This document shows, piece by piece, positions 35,112-45,408 of a stretch of DNA of 64,000 nucleotides. The stretch comes from Bordetella parapertussis. Lineage in GTDB: Bacteria > Pseudomonadota > Gammaproteobacteria > Burkholderiales > Burkholderiaceae_B. The position numbers were made by a program, and so were the translations under genes. Location of the stretch: positions 62,001-126,000 of the forward strand of contig CAMBFI010000006.1 in NCBI GenBank assembly GCA_945865935.1, given 5' to 3'. Positions within the stretch are counted from its first letter, which is position 1. Each line of letters opens with the position of its first letter. The notes under the pieces are model-generated. The model was given only the letters and a program-made list of their open reading frames with translations, was not told the origin of the DNA and ran no database searches.

Positions 35112-36368
35112 TTAGATAACCGCAAGCATACTTGGATCAACGATCTCGCCGTTGATGGCTGCCGCTGCAGCAACCCAAGCATTGGAGAGATAGACACGCG
35201 AATTAGGATGTCCCATTCTGCCTTTGAAATTTCGGTTTGTCGTAGCAATTGCCGTTTCACCTTCCGCAAGCACCCCCATATGGCCGCCAAAGCAGGCGCC
35301 GCATGTAGGCAAAGACACTGCAGCACCTGCCGCGGCAAACACCTCGAGCAACCCCTCTGCTGCCGCTTCGCGGTAAATCGCATTGGTGGCTGGCACAATA
35401 ATGACCCTGACGTCACGACTCACCTTGCGGCCTCGCAAAATCGAAGCTGCCTGTCGTAAATCGGTCAGGGTTCCGTTGGAACAATTCCCGATGTACACCT
35501 GATCGACTTTCGTACCGACCAATTTAGACAGCACCGTTCCATTTGCGGGGGATGGCGGCACGGCCACCAGCGGTTCCAGCGTATCCAAGTCAATCACCCG
35601 GGTCGACTGATAGCGTGCATCAGCATCCGGCGCTACCGCTGCGCGTGCTCGCCAGCCATGCGCAGCTGCAAAGGCATGCACTTGCTCATCGGCCTCAAAA
35701 ACACAGGTCTCGGCACCGGCTTCCACGGCCATGTTCGCGACAGCCATCCGTTCATCGACGTTTAAATGACACAGCCCTGGCCCACCAAACTCAATCGACA
35801 AATTGGCCGCACCATCCGAGCCAATGGCAGCAATCAACGACAGGATGATGTCCTTGCCCGTCACGTACGGCCGAGGCGAACCAACGATATCGATGCGCAT
35901 TGATTCTGGCACCTTGACCCATAACTCACCGAGCGCCATGGCAGCAGCCAAGTCGGTCGAACCAAAGCCCATTCCTGATGCATTGAACGCGCCCGCGGTG
36001 CAGGTGTGGGAATCGGCGCCAAAGACTATTCCCCCTGGCCCGATCATGCCAATCTCTGGCAACAAGGTGTGTTCAATCCCCCCGTTACCCGCGTCGTAGT
36101 AGTGCTCAATCCCAAATTGGCGTCCAAACTGCCTGAGCAAGCGAATGGACTGGGCGCTAATGATGTCCTTTGCAGGCGAAAAATGATCGGCAACAAGCAC
36201 GACCCGCTCGGGATACCGCGGGCCAGTCACTTGCATGCGCGCAAGCTGCTCAATCGTAATGGTGCCACTCACATCATTAATTAATACAACATCCGGAGAC
36301 ACCATCACGATGTCCCCTGCCTTCGCAGCACCCGACTCCGTGTGCGCTGCATAAAGCTTTTCGGTCAT
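35112..36368 (-). CDS. LeuC-like large subunit of 3-isopropylmalate dehydratase / aconitase family
   Basis: This iron-sulfur hydro-lyase large subunit is 418 residues from ATG 36368 ([11 protein letters not shown]); an ATG four codons earlier is possible. Cluster ligands are visible in [15 protein letters not shown] and [12 protein letters not shown] (CxxC); [30 protein letters not shown] and [11 protein letters not shown] support the archaeal-type LeuC subfamily. It heads the leftward set and is divergent from garD, with about 105 bases between starts. Biosynthetic leu partners are absent, so the substrate is inferred to be a catabolic hydroxy-diacid. Confidence 0.93.
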   Translation of the reverse strand: MTEKLYAAHTESGAAKAGDIVMVSPDVVLINDVSGTITIEQLARMQVTGPRYPERVVLVADHFSPAKDIISAQSIRLLRQFGRQFGIEHYYDAGNGGIEHTLLPEIGMIGPGGIVFGADSHTCTAGAFNASGMGFGSTDLAAAMALGELWVKVPESMRIDIVGSPRPYVTGKDIILSLIAAIGSDGAANLSIEFGGPGLCHLNVDERMAVANMAVEAGAETCVFEADEQVHAFAAAHGWRARAAVAPDADARYQSTRVIDLDTLEPLVAVPPSPANGTVLSKLVGTKVDQVYIGNCSNGTLTDLRQAASILRGRKVSRDVRVIIVPATNAIYREAAAEGLLEVFAAAGAAVSLPTCGACFGGHMGVLAEGETAIATTNRNFKGRMGHPNSRVYLSNAWVAAAAAINGEIVDPSMLAVI

Positions 36369-36473
36369 GGTTTGACCCATATTTGTCCCCAAAAGGTTAA
36401 GCTCACAGCTAACCAAGCCTCCCATTCAACCAAACAACGGCCCGCAAAACAAGCCGTTTTGACATCTTTGAAC

Positions 36474-38042
36474 ATGACAGCCCCAAAGCCGCCAAGTAAG
36501 CCTCACCTTATCCGCATGCATCCCCAGGACAACGTAGCCATTGTTGGCAACGACGGTGGGCTCGCTGCAGGCACAACGATACCTGATGGCCCCACGCTTA
36601 AAGACAAGGTGCCGCAAGCGCACAAAGTCGCCTTAATAGACCTGGCCGCCGGTCAGCCCGTTATCCGCTATGGGGTGACGATCGGCTATGCGCTCAAGGA
36701 TATCCCAGTAGGAAGCTGGGTGCATGAAAAACTATTACAGATGCCGCCGGCCAGAAATTTTGAGAATCTGCCGATTGCCACGATCAAACCCCATCAAACC
36801 GAACCCCTGATGGGCTTTACCTTCGAGGGCTATCGCAACGACGACGGTTCGGTTGGCACTCGCAACCTATTGGGCATCACAACCACCGTGCAGTGCGTCG
36901 CCGGCGTGGTCGAGTTTGCCGTGCAGCGCATCCGCAACGAGTTGTTACCACGATACAAAAATGTGGACGATGTGGTGGGACTGGAGCATAGCTACGGCTG
37001 TGGCGTAGCGATTGACGCCGCTGAAGCAATCATCCCGATTCGCACCGTAAGAAACATTAGCTTGAATCCAAACTTTGGTGGTGAAGTCATGGTGGTGAGT
37101 CTTGGGTGCGAGAAACTGCAGCCAGACCGTCTGCTGCCTCCCGGAAGCTTCCCGATCAAAGACGATCGAGGCACGAGCGTCAACACGGTGTGCTTACAAG
37201 ACGCCGAGCACGTTGGGTTTATGTCGATGATCGAAGCCATCATGCGCGAGGCAGAGATTCATTTAAAGCGACTGAATCAACGCACGCGAGAGACCGTACC
37301 GGCCAGTGCGCTTGTCGTGGGCATGCAATGCGGCGGAAGCGACGCTTTGAGTGGCGTGACGGCAAACCCTGCCCTCGGCATTGCGGCAGATTTATTAGTG
37401 CGCGCTGGTGCGACGGTCATGTTTAGTGAAAACACCGAAGTGCGCGATGGCGTCGATCAACTGACTGCTCGCGCGGCAAATCCTGACGTTGCGCAGGCAA
37501 TCATCGACCAGCTCGAGTGGTATGACCACTATTTGGCACGAGGAAAAGTCGACCGTAGTGCGAACACCACTCCAGGGAACAAGGCGGGCGGTCTATCCAA
37601 TATTGTTGAAAAAGCAATGGGTTCCATTATCAAAAGTGGGTCCGCGCAGATCTCAAGCGTCTTGGCACCCGGTGAAAAACTTGCCCCTGGGCAACGCGGC
37701 CTTGTCTACGCGGCCACTCCAGCGAGTGATTTCATTTGTGGCACGCTACAACTCGCGGCAGGCATGAACCTCCACATCTTTACAACGGGGCGTGGCACCC
37801 CCTATGGGCTGGCTGAGTGCCCTGTGATTAAGGTTGCGACCCGAAGCGATCTCGCACGGCGTTGGCACGACTTGATGGATGTAAATGCAGGTCGCGTGGC
37901 CGATGGCGAACTATCGATCGAAGCGCTGGGCATGGAGATATTCAAACTCATGCTTGAGGTCGCAAGCGGACGCAAAACCTGGGCTGAGCAATGGAAGATC
38001 CACAATGCACTGGTCTTGTTTAACCCAGCACCGATCACCTGA
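36474..38042 (+). CDS. garD: D-galactarate dehydratase
   Basis: This UxaA/GarD-family hydro-lyase turns galactarate into 5-dehydro-4-deoxyglucarate. From ATG 36474 it is 522 residues, one less than E. coli GarD, and aligns with my memory of it from end to end. Matching pieces include GYTFEGYRN-like [77 protein letters not shown], and the C-terminal [17 protein letters not shown]. An SAF-like N-domain occupies about 1-100. It is 3 bases from a MocA-like gene and divergent from LeuC-like. Relatives such as altronate or glucarate dehydratases are the alternative. Confidence 0.9.
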   Translation: MTAPKPPSKPHLIRMHPQDNVAIVGNDGGLAAGTTIPDGPTLKDKVPQAHKVALIDLAAGQPVIRYGVTIGYALKDIPVGSWVHEKLLQMPPARNFENLPIATIKPHQTEPLMGFTFEGYRNDDGSVGTRNLLGITTTVQCVAGVVEFAVQRIRNELLPRYKNVDDVVGLEHSYGCGVAIDAAEAIIPIRTVRNISLNPNFGGEVMVVSLGCEKLQPDRLLPPGSFPIKDDRGTSVNTVCLQDAEHVGFMSMIEAIMREAEIHLKRLNQRTRETVPASALVVGMQCGGSDALSGVTANPALGIAADLLVRAGATVMFSENTEVRDGVDQLTARAANPDVAQAIIDQLEWYDHYLARGKVDRSANTTPGNKAGGLSNIVEKAMGSIIKSGSAQISSVLAPGEKLAPGQRGLVYAATPASDFICGTLQLAAGMNLHIFTTGRGTPYGLAECPVIKVATRSDLARRWHDLMDVNAGRVADGELSIEALGMEIFKLMLEVASGRKTWAEQWKIHNALVLFNPAPIT

Positions 38043-38045
38043 ACC

Positions 38046-38702
38046 ATGATGACCACTCCGCAACCCCCGCACGTCGCAGCCGTTTTATTAACGGGCGGGC
38101 AAGGTTCGCGGCTTGGTGGCTGCGCAAAAAGCCTCGTGCAGGTCAATGGCAAGCCTCTGGTCCTGCGCCAACTTGAGGCGCTGCATGCGACCGGCATCCA
38201 ACAGATTGTCGTCGTCACGGGCTTCTATCATGCAGAGGTCGAAACCTTACTCAGGGCTTCAGCCGCCAACGCAGCGTGGACGCAGACCGTAAAAATTGTT
38301 CGAAATCCGGCACCTGAAAACGGCCAGCAGTCCTCTGTTCTGCACGGTCTCACTGCGTTGGCTGCGCCTTACGACCTCACCTTAGTGGTGTTGGTTGATC
38401 AACCACTCATGACCGCACATGATTATCAAGAGTGTATCGATGCCTACGCCGGTCGACCTCTTGGCACCTCAATCGCCTATCCAAGAGTCGACGGCAAGCG
38501 CGGCAACCCTGTTGCCTTGGGTCATGCGGCGGTGCAGGCCGTGCTTGCCTCGGGTGAGACATGCCGAGCGTACATCGAGGGCCACCGAGCGCTCGTTCAT
38601 CAATATCCTAGCCAAAACGGCCATTTTCTGGCTGATATGGACACCCTGTCGGACATTGAAAACCTCCGACAGCAAACCGGTATAAACCTCCAATTACCTT
38701 AG
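38046..38702 (+). CDS. MocA-like nucleotidyltransferase
   Basis: This 218-residue NTP-transferase fold protein has VAAVLLTGGQGSRLGGCAKSLVQVNGKPLVLRQ, then VVLVDQPLMTAHDY, GKRGNPVALGHAAVQAVL and ADMDTLSDIENLRQQTG, all as in molybdenum cofactor cytidylyltransferase (MocA) and CoxL-maturation proteins. It lies 3 bases after garD, so it is co-expressed with a sugar-acid dehydratase. No molybdoenzyme is encoded in this window. It might mature a xanthine-oxidase-type enzyme elsewhere, or use another nucleotide-sugar-like substrate. Confidence 0.85.
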   Translation: MMTTPQPPHVAAVLLTGGQGSRLGGCAKSLVQVNGKPLVLRQLEALHATGIQQIVVVTGFYHAEVETLLRASAANAAWTQTVKIVRNPAPENGQQSSVLHGLTALAAPYDLTLVVLVDQPLMTAHDYQECIDAYAGRPLGTSIAYPRVDGKRGNPVALGHAAVQAVLASGETCRAYIEGHRALVHQYPSQNGHFLADMDTLSDIENLRQQTGINLQLP

Positions 38703-38764
38703 TGTTTTAGCCCCTCGCAGCGTCACATTGTGGTAATTTTCCCCCTATTCTCGTAGGAGCAAAC

Positions 38765-39979
38765 ATGCTTAAGCTTAACTTTCATCCGACTGGCCGCCAC
38801 TTTCTGCAGATCCCGGGTCCCAGCCCTGTGCCGGATCGTATCTTGCGCGCCATCAGCTTGCCGACCATCGACCATCGCGGGCCAGAATTTGGTGCCCTTG
38901 GTCTGAAGGTGTTGCAAGGCATGCAGGATATTTTTAAGACCAAGCATCCGGTCGTGATCTACCCCGCTTCAGGTACGGGCGCGTGGGAAGCGGCGCTAAC
39001 CAATACGCTGAGCCCCGGCGACCACATTTTGATGTTTGAGACAGGTCAATTCGCCTCGTTGTGGAATAAGCTCGCCACACGTCTCGGCCTCAAGACCGAG
39101 ATTTTGTCATGGCAAGGCACCGATGAGCATCTGCCCAACGCACCAGGCTGGAGACGTGGCGTGCAAGCGGACTTGATTCATGCACGCCTGCTGCAAGACA
39201 AGAACCATGAGATCAAAGCCGTCTGTGTCGTACACAACGAGACCTCCACGGGCGTGACTTCCAACATCGCGGCTGTTCGCAAAGCGATGGATGATGCTAA
39301 GCACCCTGCTCTGTTGATGGTCGACACGATCTCGGGGCTTGCAAGTGCAGACTTCCAGCATGATCAATGGGGCATCGACGTCTCCATCAGTGGCTCGCAG
39401 AAAGGCCTGATGTTGCCTCCTGGCATTAGCTTTAACGCTGTATCACCTCGTGCGATTGAGGCCTCGAAGACAGCAACACTTCCCCGCGCTTTTTGGGCTT
39501 GGGACGAGATCATCGAAATGAATAAAGATGGTTACTGGCCTTACACCTCGAGCACTAATCTGCTCTATGGTTTATCAGAGGCGCAGGACATGCTGGCCGA
39601 AGAAGGAATGGAAAAGGTTTTCGCGCGCCATCAACGCTGGGCAGCTGGTGTTCGCGCAGCGGTCACTGCGTGGGGCTTGCCGATTCAGTGTGCTGACCCT
39701 GCTGTGTATTCACCTATTTTGACGGGTGTGATCACCCCTGTCGGTGTTGATGCAGATGCGATTCGCAAACTTATTCAACAGCGTTTTGATCTGTCGTTAG
39801 GCACGGGCCTGGGCAAGCTAAAAGGTCGGATGTTCCGTATCGGTCACTTGGGTGACAGCAACGACCTCACCCTGTTAGCCACTCTCGCTGGTGTAGAGAT
39901 GGGGATGAAGTTGGCGGGAGTCAAACTTGCTGGACGTGGCGTGAACGCTGGCATGGACTATTTTGCAAAGAACGTATGA
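38765..39979 (+). CDS. Class V aminotransferase (serine/alanine-glyoxylate type)
   Basis: This 404-residue PLP enzyme is like serine-glyoxylate aminotransferase. It starts at ATG 38765 with AGGAG 6 bases upstream. Visible are FLQIPGPSPVPDRI, TIDHRGPEFGALG, IYPASGTGAWEAALTNTLSPGD, MVDTISGLASADF, the PLP-lysine SISGSQKGLMLPPGI, and a C-terminal FRIGHLGDSND. It makes glycine from glyoxylate with serine, alanine or aspartate. The next gene, a YdiJ-like dehydrogenase, overlaps by four bases. This pair suggests glyoxylate or C2/hydroxy-acid metabolism; aspartate-glyoxylate aminotransferase (BhcA) is in the same family and is an alternative. Confidence 0.92.
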   Translation: MLKLNFHPTGRHFLQIPGPSPVPDRILRAISLPTIDHRGPEFGALGLKVLQGMQDIFKTKHPVVIYPASGTGAWEAALTNTLSPGDHILMFETGQFASLWNKLATRLGLKTEILSWQGTDEHLPNAPGWRRGVQADLIHARLLQDKNHEIKAVCVVHNETSTGVTSNIAAVRKAMDDAKHPALLMVDTISGLASADFQHDQWGIDVSISGSQKGLMLPPGISFNAVSPRAIEASKTATLPRAFWAWDEIIEMNKDGYWPYTSSTNLLYGLSEAQDMLAEEGMEKVFARHQRWAAGVRAAVTAWGLPIQCADPAVYSPILTGVITPVGVDADAIRKLIQQRFDLSLGTGLGKLKGRMFRIGHLGDSNDLTLLATLAGVEMGMKLAGVKLAGRGVNAGMDYFAKNV

Positions 39980-42900
39980 GCGCAGTTCTCGCACCGCAGC
40001 CCCCAAAGCCGATCGTCTTTCATCGAAAGCAAACGGCTAGCACCTCAGCGCTTGCGACGCGCCTCGCCAAGGAAATTCGTGGTGACGTATTGTTTGATGC
40101 GGCGAGCCGAGGGCGCTACTCGACCGATGCCTCGATCTATCAGATCACACCCACTGGGGTGGTCGTGCCGCGCGATCAAGCCGATGTGTTGTGTGCCCTA
40201 GATATCGCGCGTGATCTCGGCGCAGCCGTTTTGGCGCGTGGAGCTGGCACGAGCCAATGCGGTCAGACGGTAGGCGAAGCGCTGATCATCGACAACAGTC
40301 GATGGCTTTGTAACGTGATCGATTTTGACCTTGAAGCACGCACTGTCACGGTAGAACCTGGGGTCGTTCTTGACCATCTGAACGCATGGCTAAAGCCACA
40401 TGGTCTGTGGTTCCCGGTTGATGTCTCGACAAGTGCCCAGTGCACGATCGGCGGTATGACGGGGAATAATTCCTGCGGCTCGCGATCCATCGAATATGGC
40501 AACATGGTTCATAACGTGTTGGGCATTGATGCCATTCTGCCCGATGGCACGCAAGCGTACTTTGGGTCCTTGAAGTCGCCTGTGTCGGGCTCTCGGATGC
40601 AGGGCATCCTAGAGCAACTCAAACAGATCGCAACAAGGGAGCGTGGTGAGCTCGCCGAGCGCATTCCAAAAGTGTTGCGCCGCGTTGCGGGTTACAACCT
40701 CGACTTATTTGATTGCCAAAATCCGCGTGCGTACACCGACGATGGCATTGCCAACCTGTCTCATCTCTTGGTTGGTTCCGAAGGCACGCTCGCCTATAGC
40801 CGTCAAATTACGCTCAAGCTAAGCCCTCTGCCTGTGCATAAAACCTTGGGCGTCGTGAACTTCCAAAGCTTTTATCAGGCAATGGATTCAGCACAGCACA
40901 TCGTGAAACTCAAGCCAACGGCGGTCGAGCTCGTTGACCGCACGATGATTGAGCTCGCTCTTGAGAACCCAGCATTCCGACCGGTGATCGAGAAAGCACT
41001 GATTGGAAAACCTGCAGCCATCTTGCTCGTCGAATTTGCGGGGGAAGAACAGTCTGGTTTGATTAAGAAACTTGATGAGCTCGACACGCTGCTGTCCGAT
41101 CATGGTTTACCTAATTGTGTCGTCAAGATGCCCGAGGCCAACGCACAAAAAGCCTTGTGGGATGTGCGCAAGGCTGGTCTGAACATCATGATGAGTATGA
41201 AAGGAGACGGAAAACCCGTTTCTTTCGTCGAAGACTGTGCGGTCCCTCTCGAAAATCTGGCCGAGTACACGAACAGGCTCACAGAGGTGTTTCATCGTTA
41301 CGGCACTGAAGGCACTTGGTATGCCCACGCGAGCGTTGGCACCCTGCACGTGAGACCTATTTTAGATATGCGACGCGATGGCGCACAGAAGATGCGTGCC
41401 ATCGCAGAAGAAACCGCCGCCTTAGTGCGGGAATACAAAGGTGCGCTGTCGGGCGAGCATGGCGACGGCTTGTGCCGAGGCGAATGGGTGTCGTGGCAAT
41501 ATGGTCCACGGATCCACCAGGCGTTTGCTGAAATCAAAACTCTTTTTGATCCGGATAATCGCTTCAGCCCAAACAAAATGATTCATCCACCCAGAATGGA
41601 TGATCGTTCTAATTTCCGTTTTGCGCCGGGCTATGGGGTCGCAAACATCTCAACCGCACTCGACTGGTCTAACTGGAACGTATTGCGCGACCCACTGACT
41701 GGCGTCGAGACTGCACCTGGCACCGGAGTCGATCCAAGCAATGGCCTGGCCTCTGCAATTGAGATGTGTAATAACAACGGGCATTGCCGCAAATTCGATG
41801 CCGGCACAATGTGTCCAAGTTACCGAATCACCAAAGATGAGCAGCACGTCACCAGAGGACGCGCCAACACCTTGCGTCTAGCTCTATCAGGACAACTCGG
41901 GTCTGATGGCTTAGCTAGTGTTGAAGTGAAAGAAGCCTTAGATCTGTGCGTATCCTGTAAGGGCTGCAAACGCGACTGCCCCACGGGCGTCGATATGGCC
42001 AAGATGAAAATCGAAGCCCGAGCCGCGTGGGGAGCACGATACGGCATCAGCCTGCGCGAACGCTTGGTTGCCTATATGCCACGTTATGCAGGGTTTGCGG
42101 GACATATCGGTGGCGTATTACACACCCTTGAACACACACCCGTGCTTGGGGCAGCTGTCAAAAAATTACTCGGTTTTTCCGCTGAGCGGTCGCTTCCCGT
42201 GTTTCGAAAAAGTTTTCTGAAATCGGTACCGGCGCAAGCTAACCCAGTCGTTGCATCGAGCCCTTCGTCGATCGGCAAAGAAGTTTTATTATTTGTCGAC
42301 ACCTTCAACAACAGTATTGATGTCGAGAACGCCCGGGCGGCTCAACAAGTGCTTGAAGCGGCTGGTTATACCGTTCACTTTAATACGGTCGCGGGACAAA
42401 GGCCTCTGTGTTGTGGACGAACATTTCTGTCAGCAGGGCTTGTCGAACAAGCCAAGCAGGAAGCGCGCCGTGCACTGGATGCGCTAACGCCTTTTGTAAA
42501 GCGTGGCGTGCCAATTGTTGGGCTTGAGCCGTCGTGTCTGCTCACCATGCGGGACGAATTCTTACAATATGGCTGGGGCCAAGAGGCCCAGGCCTTAAAC
42601 GACAGCGCGTTGTTGTTCGAAGAGTTCCTCGTGCGCGAGCAAAAAGCGAATCGACTCAATCTACCCTTGTCAGCCATACAAACAGACACGGTGCTGTTGC
42701 ATGGGCATTGTCATCAAAAAGCATTTGATGCGTTGACCCCCGTGCAAACGGTGTTGAGTTGGATTCCGGGCCTAAAGGTCTCAACCGTCGAGTCATCGTG
42801 CTGTGGCATGGCCGGAAGCTTTGGGTACGAAGCAGAACATCATGAAGCGTCACTGGCGATGGCTGAGATTTCCCTTCTGCCCGCCGTGCGCAAGCGTCAA

Positions 42901-43020
42901 CCCAATACGGTCGTGGTCGCAGATGGTACGAGTTGCCGTCATCAGATAAAGGACGGCGCCCAAGCAGACGCCATTCATACGGCTCGACTGCTGGCTCAGG
43001 CTTTAACCCCCCGCATTTGA
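39976..43020 (+). CDS. FAD-binding and iron-sulfur D-2-hydroxyacid dehydrogenase, YdiJ-like
   Basis: This single 1014-residue polypeptide fuses a GlcD-type flavoprotein and a GlpC/HdrD-type iron-sulfur half, the same arrangement and length as E. coli YdiJ (1018 residues), reported as a D-2-hydroxyglutarate dehydrogenase. FAD-binding segment: AAVLARGAGTSQCGQTVGEALIID and TIGGMTGNNSCGSRSIEYGN. FAD-oxidase C-domain: up to about 530. 4Fe-4S motifs lie near 598 (CNNNGHCRKFDAGTMCP) and 657 (CVSCKGCKRDCP), and two CCG domains near 812 and 941. It is coupled to the aminotransferase by a four-base overlap. D-lactate or glycolate are alternative substrates. Confidence 0.9.
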   Translation: MSAVLAPQPPKPIVFHRKQTASTSALATRLAKEIRGDVLFDAASRGRYSTDASIYQITPTGVVVPRDQADVLCALDIARDLGAAVLARGAGTSQCGQTVGEALIIDNSRWLCNVIDFDLEARTVTVEPGVVLDHLNAWLKPHGLWFPVDVSTSAQCTIGGMTGNNSCGSRSIEYGNMVHNVLGIDAILPDGTQAYFGSLKSPVSGSRMQGILEQLKQIATRERGELAERIPKVLRRVAGYNLDLFDCQNPRAYTDDGIANLSHLLVGSEGTLAYSRQITLKLSPLPVHKTLGVVNFQSFYQAMDSAQHIVKLKPTAVELVDRTMIELALENPAFRPVIEKALIGKPAAILLVEFAGEEQSGLIKKLDELDTLLSDHGLPNCVVKMPEANAQKALWDVRKAGLNIMMSMKGDGKPVSFVEDCAVPLENLAEYTNRLTEVFHRYGTEGTWYAHASVGTLHVRPILDMRRDGAQKMRAIAEETAALVREYKGALSGEHGDGLCRGEWVSWQYGPRIHQAFAEIKTLFDPDNRFSPNKMIHPPRMDDRSNFRFAPGYGVANISTALDWSNWNVLRDPLTGVETAPGTGVDPSNGLASAIEMCNNNGHCRKFDAGTMCPSYRITKDEQHVTRGRANTLRLALSGQLGSDGLASVEVKEALDLCVSCKGCKRDCPTGVDMAKMKIEARAAWGARYGISLRERLVAYMPRYAGFAGHIGGVLHTLEHTPVLGAAVKKLLGFSAERSLPVFRKSFLKSVPAQANPVVASSPSSIGKEVLLFVDTFNNSIDVENARAAQQVLEAAGYTVHFNTVAGQRPLCCGRTFLSAGLVEQAKQEARRALDALTPFVKRGVPIVGLEPSCLLTMRDEFLQYGWGQEAQALNDSALLFEEFLVREQKANRLNLPLSAIQTDTVLLHGHCHQKAFDALTPVQTVLSWIPGLKVSTVESSCCGMAGSFGYEAEHHEASLAMAEISLLPAVRKRQPNTVVVADGTSCRHQIKDGAQADAIHTARLLAQALTPRI

Positions 43021-43069
43021 TTTCCAAATCGCTTGCCGATCATTTCAAACTATTTTTATCGAGTCACTT

Positions 43070-43687
43070 ATGCACAGCACCATCAAATCACTTTTAGAAG
43101 AACGCGTTTCGGCAAACTGGTTCGACGCAGCACGCAGTCTGAGCCAACAACAGATCGAAGAGCTTGTACGCCTCGCGACACTTGCCCCCACTGCGTTCAA
43201 CTATCAAAACTGGAAGTTCATCGCGGTTCAATCGAAAGAAGCTAAAGAGCGCCTCAAAGCAGTCTCTTACCGACAGCAAAAGATCGTCGATGCAGCCGTG
43301 ACATTTATCGTCTGTGGCAAACTACAAGCGCACAAGGGCTTGGCTCATTCGATCGCACCTACCGTTGCGGCTGGAATTATTGATCAAACGATGGCTGACT
43401 CATGGGTGGCGATGGCGCACGGTAGCTTAGACAACAATCCTGAGCGCCAACGTGACGAAGCAATACGCTCCGCCTCGATGGCTGCGATGACACTTATGCT
43501 TGCAGCACAGGGAATGGGACTGGTCACTGGTCCGATGATTGGCTTTGATCCCGCTGGCGTAGCGAAAGAATTTAATCTGTCAGCCGATGATATTCCGGCA
43601 ATGCTCGTCGCCGTGGGCTACAGCGCACCAGGCAACTGGTCACAAAAACCTCGACTTCCCGTCAAGGAAGTACTGTCAATCGTTTAA
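43070..43687 (+). CDS. Nitroreductase-family FMN oxidoreductase (205 residues)
   Basis: This small flavoenzyme is of the nitroreductase superfamily. It has FDAARSLSQQQIEELVRLATLAPTAFNYQNWKFIAVQ at the N-terminus, with Arg/Ser contacts for FMN, a central helical part, MAAMTLMLAAQGMGLVTGPMIGFDPAGVAKEF, and IPAMLVAVGYSAPGNW. It follows the FAD/Fe-S gene after 49 bases in the same direction, and may belong to the same transcript. It probably reduces a nitro or quinone compound using NAD(P)H; the real substrate is unknown. Confidence 0.9.
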   Translation: MHSTIKSLLEERVSANWFDAARSLSQQQIEELVRLATLAPTAFNYQNWKFIAVQSKEAKERLKAVSYRQQKIVDAAVTFIVCGKLQAHKGLAHSIAPTVAAGIIDQTMADSWVAMAHGSLDNNPERQRDEAIRSASMAAMTLMLAAQGMGLVTGPMIGFDPAGVAKEFNLSADDIPAMLVAVGYSAPGNWSQKPRLPVKEVLSIV

Positions 43688-43697
43688 GGCTACTTGC

Positions 43698-45386
43698 TCA
43701 GGCTGCAAACGAGTCAATCACGTGGCCAGGCCCTTCTGCCAGCTCAACGTAATTTTTACCGTCATGCACCAGACAGCCGTTGACCCAAACGCCATGTATC
43801 CCGTGCGCCGAACGGAGCTTGCGCGCACCTCCGCCTGGCAGATCATTCGCAGTCTCTAGCTTGGACATCCCAACCGTCGCGGGATCAAACAGCAAGAGAT
43901 CGGCAGGCGAGCCCTCAAGCAAGCGCCCACGGTTTGGGATCTTAAAACGATCAGCCGGTTGACTCGTCAAGCGCCGAACGCCCTCCTCCAGCGTAAAGTG
44001 TCCAGTCTCCCGGACCCAGTGTGCCAAAAAGTGCAATCCAAAGGCTGCATCACACATATAAATCAAGTGCGCACCGGCATCAGATAAGGTAACTACTGAG
44101 GATGAATGCTTGAGCAGAGGTGCCACGCCCTCATCAATATGATTAAAGAACTTTCCGATCACATGATTTTGCAAATCTTCTTTAATCGCGAGATCAAAGA
44201 AGGCATCGAGTGGATCGACGCCCCAGCGGCACCCGAGCTCTTTGAAGCTGAGGCCCTCAAGTTCTTTGTGCTCTGGCTTGAACACCTCCCCGACTTCGAG
44301 GTATTGCCAGTCACCCAGAAATAAAATTCCAGGCTTGAGATTCTTTAGATCATTGCGAAAGGTATCGCGAAACGCTGCATCGCGATAGGCACGTAAGATC
44401 TCATCACGGGGTTTGTTCTTGACCGCATCGAATGCTGAGTGACTAAAAAGTGGATAGGGTTCTTCGAGTGTGAAGTCAAAGGACAGAGGCTGACAACTTG
44501 TGAGGATGTAGACCTCATTGCCGCGCGAACGCGCCTGTGCGGTTTTTTCGTAGTAGGTTAAGGCGAGATCAGGTGTCGCAGGGTTATACATTGACAACAC
44601 CGTTGAGATGAAAGCCGGCCTGCCGCTATTTGAGGCAACCTTCTCCATGACCTCAGGCGTCGCGCGCGCACCCGTCGCCATCATGAAAACACCGCGATCA
44701 AACTCCCGCATGACCCCGGTTAACGCCAGCAGCTCTTCTTCAGAGGCAATCGTCGACGGCATAGGGCGACCACCGTAGCCGCTGTGGTTCGGCGAGAACG
44801 AGGAGGCAAAGCCAATCGCACCGTCTCGCATCGCCTCACGCACCAACTGGCACATCGCTTCGAGCTGCTCCGTAGTCGGCGTGGCATTCTCAGAGCCGGC
44901 TTCACCCATCACCGCCGTACGCACGACGGAATGCCCCACAAACAGAGCTGTATTCAGATAAGGTTTAGTCGCCCTTAACTGATCCATATATTCTTTGAAG
45001 GATTCGAAGTTCCAGTTAATGCCGCTCATTAAGGCGTTGAGGTCCATCCCTTCGACGACAGAAAGATTCTTCATCATGGTTTCACGATGCTCTGCCGGAC
45101 AGGGCGTAATACCAAAACCGCAGTTACCCATGACGACCGTCGTCACACCCAGTCCTGGCGAGGGAGACAACGTGGGATCCCACGTAACCTGCGCATCGAA
45201 ATGGGTGTGCAGGTCTACGATGCCAGGCATCAACGCTAGTCCCTTTGCATCAACAACCTTAGTGGCTGATCCGTCAACGCTTCCGATCTTAGTGACCACT
45301 CCATCTTTGACGGCAACGTCTGCGATGCGCCCTGCATTGCCTAAGCCATCAAATACTTGTGCCTGACGAATAATCAAGTCGTACAT
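43698..45386 (-). CDS. N-acyl-D-amino-acid deacylase family amidohydrolase
   Basis: This 562-residue metal-dependent amidohydrolase starts at ATG 45386 (MYDLIIRQAQVFDGLG). Metal ligands are visible in PGIVDLHTHFDAQVTWDP (His60, His62), and VVMGNCGFGITPC follows; late in the protein SVVTLSDAGAHL gives the catalytic-region Asp. It is the D-aminoacylase/dihydroorotase-like family and should remove acyl groups from D-amino acids or related amides. It lies 22 bases after the CoA-transferase gene, so both are one operon. Context of a CoA transferase is unusual for a D-aminoacylase. Confidence 0.88.
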   Translation of the reverse strand: MYDLIIRQAQVFDGLGNAGRIADVAVKDGVVTKIGSVDGSATKVVDAKGLALMPGIVDLHTHFDAQVTWDPTLSPSPGLGVTTVVMGNCGFGITPCPAEHRETMMKNLSVVEGMDLNALMSGINWNFESFKEYMDQLRATKPYLNTALFVGHSVVRTAVMGEAGSENATPTTEQLEAMCQLVREAMRDGAIGFASSFSPNHSGYGGRPMPSTIASEEELLALTGVMREFDRGVFMMATGARATPEVMEKVASNSGRPAFISTVLSMYNPATPDLALTYYEKTAQARSRGNEVYILTSCQPLSFDFTLEEPYPLFSHSAFDAVKNKPRDEILRAYRDAAFRDTFRNDLKNLKPGILFLGDWQYLEVGEVFKPEHKELEGLSFKELGCRWGVDPLDAFFDLAIKEDLQNHVIGKFFNHIDEGVAPLLKHSSSVVTLSDAGAHLIYMCDAAFGLHFLAHWVRETGHFTLEEGVRRLTSQPADRFKIPNRGRLLEGSPADLLLFDPATVGMSKLETANDLPGGGARKLRSAHGIHGVWVNGCLVHDGKNYVELAEGPGHVIDSFAA

Positions 45387-45408
45387 TGTTATCTCCTCAA
45401 CCTTGTTT

